From positions 23,676,491 through 23,740,490 of the forward strand of contig CM043942.1 of assembly GCA_014529385.2 (NCBI GenBank): 64,000 nt of DNA. Direction: 5' to 3'. The notes beneath the pieces were generated by a model. That model had not been told where the DNA came from. It ran no database searches and saw only the letters and a program-made list of their open reading frames with translations. A program made the translations under genes and the position numbers. Below, one piece after another: positions 34,901-45,022 of the stretch (position 1 is its first letter; each line of letters opens with the position of its first letter). Origin of the DNA: Adiantum capillus-veneris (Eukaryota; Streptophyta; Polypodiopsida; Polypodiales; Pteridaceae).

Positions 34901-37900
34901 CTTCCTAGTACGGTTATGTTACCAAAATCCGAAATTGGGCCATAACAAGTCTTTTCAACCCCGTTTATGCGGGACAACTCGTGGAGAAACACAGGTTTTG
35001 TCTCCATTTTGTTAAGAATAAAGAAATATCGAAAGGGGCGCTAGTCTTTGGGGCCAACAGGGTGTAGGCGTTTGCTTAGAGCGCTCTAGCTTCCAGGCCC
35101 TGTTCATTTGAAGTGTTAATTCCATTCACAGGTTTAATGTGAAGTTTCTCTGTGTCCTAAAGTTGAAGTAAAGTTTTAGGTGAAAGCCAAAGTCTACCGC
35201 CCTACGGGCCGGTTTCATGGTCCCTTTGCCGGGACCGAATCACTTTTTCTTCAAAGAGCGAGCCTTGGTTGGATTTCGGCGAAGACACAAAGTAAAGGAT
35301 CTTGAAATTACGCTATGGCCAACAAAGGGAAACGCATTATGGAAGAGGGTAACTTTGCGCAGGACAAGCTGGCAATACCTACGGTGTTTGAGGTTGGCGA
35401 GAGCTCTAGGCCACCCCTGTTTGTACTTTTTGTTGATGTGAATGCTCCACCAATGTAGGGCTTTATGACTGGGCAACTTGAAGATGATGCATTCAAGACT
35501 CAATGGGTTTCCGTTGTGAATATTTTCACTCGACTGGTGCAGAATCAAAGGTTTATGGAGTTTTTGCAAGTGCCACCTGCAGACAAGGCAACTCATACAG
35601 CCGGTAGAGACTGTTGAGGCTCAAGCCCAGGTTCTTCATGTATCCTAGCAGGATAGGGAGCACTTGCACGTTGCGGAGTCTGTTGGGCTCCAAGACGGGT
35701 TCCTTCCGTCCATGAATAGGTGGTTAGGACGCCAATTCCACAGGTTTCGCCAGTTCAGCCCGCCACCTTTCAGAGTCTACGTGTTGCATTAAATGGACAG
35801 GGAACCAGTTTCCAGGCAATGCATCAGGTTTTTCCACCACCCATGGTACATTCTGGGTACTTCCGAGGTGGATCTGTGGTCCAAAGTATGGCTGGTTATG
35901 CGCCTGGAAACCAGCAATATATGCAAGGAACAATCTTTGGGGGTATGCAAGGCATGATGCCGAACCCCATGTATGGTAGTATTGGCATGTGATAAGGGTT
36001 TCAGTGCAATCAAGGCTAGTTTGGGGTGCCACGTTGCAATTTTGGCATGGCTGGTTTTTCAGGACAGCAGCTAGATATGGCACCGATGACTCAAAAATGG
36101 CAATGGCCAAGGGACGCCAATGATCCCTATTACAGTGCCCATGTTGCAGACACTTCCCTACGACAATTTGGGAGTATTGGAAAAGCCAAAGGCATACAAA
36201 GAAGGTGGTGCAGCGATAAAGTTTGATACCTTTAGTGGTTTCGAGGAAAAGACGAAGGCTCTTACCTTCGAGCAGTTTGAAACAGCTTATGTAGGGGGGA
36301 ATTCTACAGAGGCCTCCAAGGTCAGGAAAGATGCCACCTTTTTGAAAGGAAATGCACGTTCATGGTGGACGACATTATTGATGCAAAAACAAGCACCCGC
36401 CACATGGGTATATTTTAAGAAAATGTGTGCATCTGCATGGCTGTCAATGGGTATACTTTTAGAAAATATGTGCACCTGCGTGGCTGTCACGAATTTGAAG
36501 CCGATGTCATGACGGATTGGCACCAAATTGCTGCAGCTACTGGCAAGAGCTTAGAGGAGTACAATCGGAAGTTCTATAAAGCGTTGCTTTCAGTAACTTC
36601 GTCCAAGTTCGTGCCATTGACAGAGCAGATAGAGAAATACTATTGCAGGCTGCCAAAAGGGCTTAGAAACTATTGCACAAAGAACAGACTGACCACCCTC
36701 ACCTAGCTTATGGAGGTTGCTAACACTTGAAACGACTTGTTGAAAGGAGAAGACAATGGATTCCAGGGCAACGTGAAAGGGGGCCAGCTCAAGAAAAATT
36801 CAGCGAAGAAGCCTTTTGCAAAAGAGGCTGCTGAAGTGTCCCAGGGGCCAGAAAAGGCGAACAAAGGCAAGGATTCAGCGGAGACTTTTGGAGCGCATGT
36901 AAAGAAATAGAAAAGGAGGCCTTTTGTGCGCAAGTCGCTCGAGGAAAAGGTCTTGATTGTTGAAAAAAATGCTTTATATGCGAGCAGCCTGGTCACTTCG
37001 CTACAAATTGTCCACAAAGGAAAAGACCAGCTGACTTAGATGATAAAGAGGACAAGAAAGGGAAGAAGCCAAAGCCCACAGCGGGTTTCGTGCCAGACAT
37101 GGTGGGTGACAAGCCAAGCACGGATGCCAACGAGTTATGCAGAGCATGGCGTAAAGTCAGAGATTAAGTGCCAAAGCGAACTTTATCTCACAAGAGTTAG
37201 CTATTAAGTTGGGCATCAGAGCTGAAGAGATGGGGTACACGGCACAGGTAAGGTTGGCATGTCCTTGCCACTCAGAGTGTGTTACCCCCATCATTGGAGA
37301 GTTGTGTGTGCATATTCAGTCGTATGTGGACACATAAGAGTTCTGTATCATGCCATTGGAAGGGTGCGATCTGCTGTTGGGAATCCCTTGGATGTTTCGA
37401 ATATATGGCGTGCTGGATGTCTTTGACAAAAAATATCACCCTTCAGCATAGGGGCAAAACTCATGTTCCGGATGTAAAGCTCAAAGGGGAGTTTGTCCCT
37501 ATTGTATTTGCTTTGGCTATCACTTCTGTAATTAACAATCATCTTTGATTTTTGCACGTGATGTTTCAGATAATTGTCAGTCAAATTTATCTGTGTTATT
37601 AAGAAAGGTCAGCATTTTTGTGAGAGTTTAATGACTTTTTTTTATTCATTACCGTCACAATTGCCACCGGAGAGGCTTGAGGACCATGCGATAGATCTGG
37701 TGCTAGGGTGTAGCCCACCAAACAGACCTCCCTACAGGGTTAGTGCGGCTCAAGAGAAAGAGATTATGGGCAAGGTTGAGGAGCTTTTAGAAAAGGGGTT
37801 GATTCAACCTAGTTCTTCACCTTTTTGCTCCCCAGTGCTTCTAGTGCAAAAGAAGGATGGCTCTTGCCGCATGTGTTTGACAACCGTGCATTGAATAAGA

Positions 37901-40900
37901 ATACCATCAAGAAAAGGTTTCCTATTCCAAGGATTGATGATACTCTTGACTGTTTAGAGGGTGCTGCAATGCAGGATAGACCTTAAGAGCGGGTACCATC
38001 AGATTCCTATAAGGCCAGAGGATGTGCACAAGACTGCGTTTATGATGACATTTGGTCTCTATGAGTTTTTAGTGATGCCATTTGGTCTTACAAATGCTCC
38101 TGCTATGTTCAATAGAATAATGGACCGGATTTTCTGCTCGCATGAAAAGTTTGTTGGCACATTCTTTGATGACATGATAGTCTATTCGAAGAATGAAGAG
38201 GAGCATAGGCGTCACTTGACTATTCTGTTCGAAGAGCTGCGCAATCATAGGTTACTTGTCTATCCTAAGAAAAGTGAATTCTTCTTGGAAGAGATCCACT
38301 TTCTTGGCCACATAATTGCCACATAACTTCAAAGGATGGTGTTCGAATGGATCCCACTAAGGTTGAAGCGATCAAATCATGGCTAGACTTAAAAACTGTG
38401 CACGATGTCCGAAGCTTCTTGGGATTGTACTCTTACTATAGAAGGTTTATTAGGAACTTTGCAGAGATGGATTTACCTCTACATGCATTGCAAAAGAAAG
38501 AGGCCACTTTCAAGTGGACACAAAAAGAGGTTTCATCTTTTAATCTCTTAAAGGACAAGCTGACTTCACATCCAATAATTGTGTTACTAGACCATAGGAA
38601 GTCATTTGTGGTCTAGTGTGGCAACAACATTTTGGAGCTAATGCAAGATGGTCCGATAGTAGCTTATGAAAACAGAATCTTGCAAGGGCCATAGAAGACT
38701 ATGCAAATCTATGAGAAAGAGTTATTGGCCATGATTCATGTGCTTTCTAGTTGGAAGCACTACCTCTTAGGTACTGATTTTGTTGTTCAGACAGACCATC
38801 AGACCTTGCGATACTTCCTGACACAAGCATATGCGATGGGCAAACATTCTTTCTATGTTCCACTTCCAGATTATGCATGTGGAAGGCAAGAAGAATGTTG
38901 TGGCTGATGCATTATTAAGAAAACCACAAATTTCAGCTGTCTCAATTTCTTATCATCATGAACTTGATGACATGAAGAAACAATATGCAACGGATGAAGA
39001 TTTCGCGAGGGTTTTTGAACAGTTGCAAGAAGGACAACGCCATGAGCACTACCTCCTCAAAGATGGTTTTATGATGATGCATGGGAGATTATGTGTCACT
39101 AGGCCATTGCGACATAAAGTGATGGTAGGAAGTCATGTCCTACCGTATGCAAGACATCGTGGAATTGATGCGACAGTGTAAGCGGTATATATATTCTTTT
39201 ATTGGCCTACTTTGAGGAGAGATGTGGATGCCTTTGTGCGAGCATGCATGATTTGCCAAAAGGTCAAATTTGACAGGCAAAAGGTACCAGGGTTGTTACA
39301 ACCACTGTCAATTCCGGATAAGCCATGGGAAAGCATTGCTATGGATTTTATCTTTGATCTTCCAAGAACGCCGACAGGGAATGATGGTATATGGACCATT
39401 ATCTGCAGGTTCATCAAACAGGTCCATTCCATTTCTGTCAGGAAGCAAATAAAATATGCTCAGATGGCATGGTTGTTCATGTACAATGTGTTTATGTACC
39501 ATGGTATGCCACAATCGTTTGTCAGTGATCATGATCCTAGCATGACGAGTTTGTTTTGGAGAGGATTGTTTGAGAACATGGGCACTACGCTCAAGTTCTC
39601 GTCTTCATTTCATCCACAAACTGATGGGCAGTCAAAATTCTATTGTCTTGGATCTGCTGAAATGTTATGGTTCAGATAATAAGGGCAAGTGGGAACAATA
39701 TTTGCCTATGCTTGAGTATGTGTACAACAATACGGTGCATTCGTCCACAGGCAAGGCACCTTTTGAGATTATTGAAAGTGAAAAAAGGTTTCTCCCAGTT
39801 TGCATACAAAGGACAAGATCTTGGAGGCAGATCGATATGTTGAGAACATGGATGAAATGTATAAGAAAATCAAAGTTGCCTTGGAGAAGACTCAGACAAA
39901 GCAGAAAAGGGTTGCTGATCGTCACCGACGTCAACTGTTGTTTTCACTTGGTGATTGGGCTCTATTGAGGTTTGAAAAGGCAAGGTTAAAGAAGAGGAAG
40001 GGCAAGGAACGGTTGTTTCCTAAGCTCAATATGCGTTACCATGGGCCTTTTCAAGTGCTTAATAAGATCAGCGATGTTGCTTATAGGCTGAGATTGCCTG
40101 ACACTTGGAAGATTCATAATGTGTTTCACGTGAGTCTTCTAAGACCCTTTGTTGGTGATGTTCCAAAAGATATGCCGTAGGAGGATCAGCCAGAAGCTGA
40201 TGAACTTGATGAGATCTGGTACCTCAACAAATTTTGGCAGATAAAGAAAGAAAAGTTAAGGGAAAAGTTACACGACGCTATTTAGTGAAGTTCAAGAACT
40301 ATCCACCTATGGATGCAAAGTGGATGGAAGAGTGTGAACTTTTGGAATCACCAAATGTAGTGTAGCTCTACCTTGAGGCCTTTGGGTTACAGCCTACATA
40401 TGCCCCAACCCAACAAGTGCAAAGGAGGGGTTATGACGGAGCTAGCACATCAAATGTACATATGGATTTAGTGTAATAGAAGTGTGCATGGCTCTTCAAG
40501 TGTTAAAAGTATAATGCTCTCTTTTAAGATCGATAGAAATGACAAAAGTATGAAGGTCTCATTAAGTCATTTGTATCTATGCTTCATGACCTTTCTTGCG
40601 GATATATGTGATGAAAAGAGAGTGCTAACACACTAAATCATCTATGGCATGCAATTGAGGACGTTTGCGATTTCAAGAGGGGGGTATGTCACAGGGCTGT
40701 GACTATGTCACAAGGTTGTGACTACTGCTAACCTTAGTTGTTGGTTTCTTTCCTTTGATTTTTATTTAATTTTTGGGACCCTCTTTTTGAAGTTGCAAAT
40801 GGTTGGATATTGTATGATCAGTGTGAAACGGCCAACGGCCGAGAGTTTCACCCGCAGATGGGAAGGTCTTGTCGCCACGAGTTGGTCAGGCCGACCAACA

Positions 40901-43900
40901 CTAGAATCCGAGCAGTAAGAGTATACCTAGGGTCAATTCAAAGTCATTTAGGTCCCACGTGACGCTTATAAGTTGGTGGGTACTAGGAAATTAACTCAAA
41001 AGAGGCAAAGTGGCCACATGGCGGCTCCAGATCAGTTTGCCAAGTCCAGTAGCAAGAGGGGGTGCCCAAATTGAGAGAGGGACTGATTTTTATTCATTGT
41101 GAGCTCTACAGTGTGTGTGTGTGTGAGTAGTTGGTGCAAGTGATGAAGCTTTAATGGAAAACTTGCCTTCTCCCTTGCACTATGTAGCGCGATGATTCCG
41201 CTCTCGTGCACCTCTCTCCCCGTTTGAATACAGAATCGTGATGCCCCGCTCGAGGGCTATTCATGTGTATGTACAGTTATGTGGGTTCATGCGCGTATGC
41301 CAAGGCAAGAGCATCTTGTCCAAGTACTAGATTAGCTAATTGCTAATCCCACGCAGGTCAGTTGAATCGAAGAGATTTCACGCGAGAAATCTCGTCCGAT
41401 TCAAAGGGCACGTAGCCCAACAGGTGCAGGAGTACGAGGGCTTGCTACGGATGAGATCGGCACGCGAAACGAGCCCAAAACAAAAGTTTATAGTGTGCAA
41501 TGTATTCTTGCAGGTTTAGGGTTTTGGCCCTTATCGATCCCTAATACCCTCAGGAGGTCTGGGAAGTGAGGGGATCACATGTTCCCCTCGCTGTACATGT
41601 GATCTGGTGCATTTTTGGGGCAGAAAACAGAGAATTCAGCATGCTGAAGATTCCCGCCAGGTTTGGGAAAGTGCCCGTAAGCGCCGGGAAAGTCACTCAT
41701 TGGGTGGGGATTCTGTGTGTGAAGCTTCCTAGAACGGTTATGTTGCGGAAATCGGGCTAGAACAGGTCTTTTCGGCTCGGTTTATGCGGGACAACTCGTA
41801 GGGAAATGCAGCTTTTATCTCCATTTTGTTAAGAATAAAGAAATACCGACAGGGGTGCCAGTCTTTGGGGCCAACAGGATGTCGGTGTCTGCTTGGAGCG
41901 CTCTAGCTTCAAGGTCGTGTTCATTTGAAGTGTTAATTCCAGTCACAGGTTTAATTGTGAAGTTTCTCTATGTCCTAAAGTTCAAGTAAAGTAAAGTTTC
42001 ATGTGAAAGCTAAAGTCTACTGCCCTACGGGCCGGTTTCACACCTCTACTTTTGGCTATTGACGTGTCATATCTGTATGGACAATGCCTGTATAGATGAC
42101 TATTCTGTTATGGCACTGAACGGTCAGCAATGCTGAGATAGTAGTTTATCCATCGCAGATGCTTTTAAGAAAAGCCCCTATGCAGGAAATCTTTGTACAA
42201 GTTGGTTTTACTGAATTAAATGTTTCGAGCACCCACCAGGTACATTTGCCGTAGGCCCTATAGGCGCTAATTGCTAAATGCAACTTGCGCGAAGTCTGAG
42301 TGTGCTATCTCTGAGCAACGATCAGTTGTATTTTGTGGCTTGAACCTCAATATAACAAAAAAAAAAAAACTGCGGAGGGCACCTACCTTACGGGCCAACG
42401 CATCCTACTGTCTAGAGGGGAACTCTGCCATTCTCTTGGCCCTTGCGGGTTTTCTTTTGTGCAGTATTTGCAATTTAAAGTTGTGTTACAGGTCTGTTTA
42501 GTCATCTTCTGCCTGTGATTTGAAGAGCCGGTTGGTTTCACATTACCCCAAGATTGTACATCAAGGACTTCTCAGTTTTCACCTAGTTTTTAGTCATGTA
42601 AGTTGTTCACTTCTTAAAAATATTGGAAGTTGTGGTTTCATAGTTTTCCTTTGGCCCTTTGATAATGTTCAATAGAAGTTATCTCTTGCTTTCTTTTTTT
42701 GCCTTGCATTTTCCTGTAACGAGCAGAGCATAGAGATCAACTTTCCCATGTGTAAGTAGACTTATCAAAAGTAAGTCAATTGTGGTGATTTAATGACTCA
42801 TCGTTGTAGGTGAAAGTTTGGGATCCATCACAACGTGGGTCAGAGCTAAGAGCGACCTTGAAGGGGCACACTAGGTAGCTATGATATGTTTTTTTTTTTT
42901 TCTTGGTTCTCTTTTGTGTTCAAAAAGAGTTTGTGTTGTTTCCAACAAGTGGTTGTTTTCTTTGCTCTTAGGTCTATTCGTGCAATTGCCTCTGATAGAG
43001 TTCGCATTGTTACTGGGTCTGATGATCAACGGGTACTTGTCTGGGACAAAGCTACAGGGAAGCAGACAGTAGAGCTAAAAGCACACAATGACAAGGCCAG
43101 TAACCAACCAACAAACCACCTCCCCCTTCCCCCAACAAAAAAAAATTATACACACAGCCGGCAAGAGTGTTTAAAATACGAGAATCACAGCCTCCTTGAT
43201 GTATCTGTTGATACACTTGGCTGTTCTTCTTCTAGTGTTAATGACCAACAACCGTGTGGTTTTTCAGATTAGCTGTGTGCGAATGCTGTGGGAACCTTGT
43301 GTGTTGACAGCCTCACATGATGGTACCGTCAAGATGTGGGATGTTCGAACTGATACATGTGTAGCGACTGTTGGGCGAAGTGCCAGTGCTATTTTATGCC
43401 TGGATTATGATTACGAAACCAGAATTCTGGCAGCAGCTGGAATGGATGGGTAAATGACTGGAACCATTTGTACTTCTCCTTATTAATGTTTTATTTGAGC
43501 AGAAAATAATTAGTGTTTCAAATCTCTATATCATCCACTTACAGGGTTTGCAACATCTGGGATACACAGGCTACGAAGCAAAGGCACAAGCTTCTTGGTC
43601 ATAGCAAATGGATAAGGTAAAATGTGTCTTTCAGTAATAGCATAGCATTTCTTCCACAATTTGAAGTCTCTTCTAGAGTTGAGTTTTATAACTACACTAT
43701 CAGGTGTCTGAGAATGGCTGGGGACACTGTTATAACGGGAAGCGATGATTGGACCGTTCGAGTCTGGTCTCTAGCAACTGGAGTCTGCGATTCGGTTTTG
43801 ACATGTCATTCTGGGGCAATTAACTCAGTCGAATACAGTGCAGCAGATAAAGGCATAGTCACAGGTCTGTCTCATTTTAAACGCTTTGACATTAGGTCCC

Positions 43901-44991
43901 TATGTGCAAGTCTGTTGTTCACATCTCTGTCTAGACACTTGAGGCCATTCCGATTCTCCTTAGAATTTTTGACCATTCAAGGCCGTGTGTCTGCAGGACC
44001 TGTGCCCATAGCTCTCTCTGTCTTTGTGTCTAGGGAGGGGTAGAGCTGGGGGTTGGTGTTAGTTTTTTCTTTTTTGGCCTACACAAGGCCTTAGTAACTT
44101 AGAAACAAGTGTGGACCGTCGGATAACGCTTTCAAATAGTGCCATTTAGCAAGTTAAATATGGCAAACTTTTTTTTCTTCCTTTTCTTGTAAGAAGGCTT
44201 TAATTGAGCAACGTCTTGTGGATATGTAGGCCACTGTGAGGGATAATTGACATTTGTTTCCTATTTACATAAAGAGGGGTATGGAGTAGTGGGTCACATA
44301 CACGTTCTCATCGTTCTATGATGGCCATTGTGACTTTTCACCTTGTTCTTAAACCTACTTTTCTCCTAATTCTGGAGGAATCCCCTCCACACACACACAC
44401 ACCCCCCCCCCCCCCCCCCCCCCAATAGTGGTCTCGTACGGTCCCGTACGTTTTGTACACGTACGATGATGTGCGGTACTAAACGAACTAAAAAATATTA
44501 AGATGTACGATGACGTTACGTACGTTCAAAATAAAAAAACAAAGAATTCTTACGTCTAAGGCTCAGGCCCTTGGGTTTAAACTTTACACTTAAAGAAACT
44601 TGACATTATGAGATCTTCAATGGGAGCTTGAGAGGGAGAGACCCAATGGAGAGGCAAGACTCTAGTCTCTAGAGCATGTCACTTGAGAGCTAGAACATGG
44701 GAGCATTGAGCAGTGAGAGCATTGAGAGCAATGAGCATTGAGAGCTTGAGAGCAATGAGCATTGAGAGCTTGGAAGTGTTGGAGAACAAGATGGAGAGGC
44801 ATTGCTTAAAGAGGAAGAGGCTAGAGCATGAGAGAGAGAGAGTTGGGCTGCTCAATGTAATCCATTCACAATTGTGAATTTTGCCCCCCAAAAAAAAAAA
44901 GAAAAAGTACAAAACGTACGAAACGTACGGGACGGTACGTGACCCGCAGTACGGAACGAGACGTTCCGTACGTCGTACGAAAACTACTGAG

Positions 44992-45022
<31 letters not shown>

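Larger units (their letters stand above)
22320..42040 (+). mobile_element. Chromodomain Ty3/gypsy element (chromovirus), host of the nest
   Basis: LTRs start TGT(T/C)ACAGGG and end GGCCGGTTTCA. The 5' LTR is in two parts (22320-22739 and 34340-35217) because a LINE inserted in it; the 3' LTR is whole (40687-42040, 1354 bp). Flanks are CACCC (22315-22319) and CACCT (42041-42045), a 5-bp target duplication with one change. The internal region 35218-40686 reads gag, protease, RT, RNase H, integrase, chromodomain in normal order, with multiple frameshifts and stops. Without the nested elements it is about 8.1 kb. Confidence 0.92.
20605..42809 (+). other. SCD1: 22.2-kb SCD1 intron carrying a three-level transposon nest
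   Basis: Donor GTAAGA at 20605, acceptor TTGTAG ending at 42809. It separates ...SADCT from VKVWDP, the two halves of WD40 unit 1. The first 1.7 kb (20605-22319) and the last 0.77 kb (42041-42809) hold no gene or element I can identify and are probably the original intron. The 19.7 kb between is one chromodomain gypsy element with a LINE in its 5' LTR and another gypsy in the LINE. All three outer elements lie in sense or mixed orientation: gypsy and LINE +, inner gypsy -. Confidence 0.9.
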
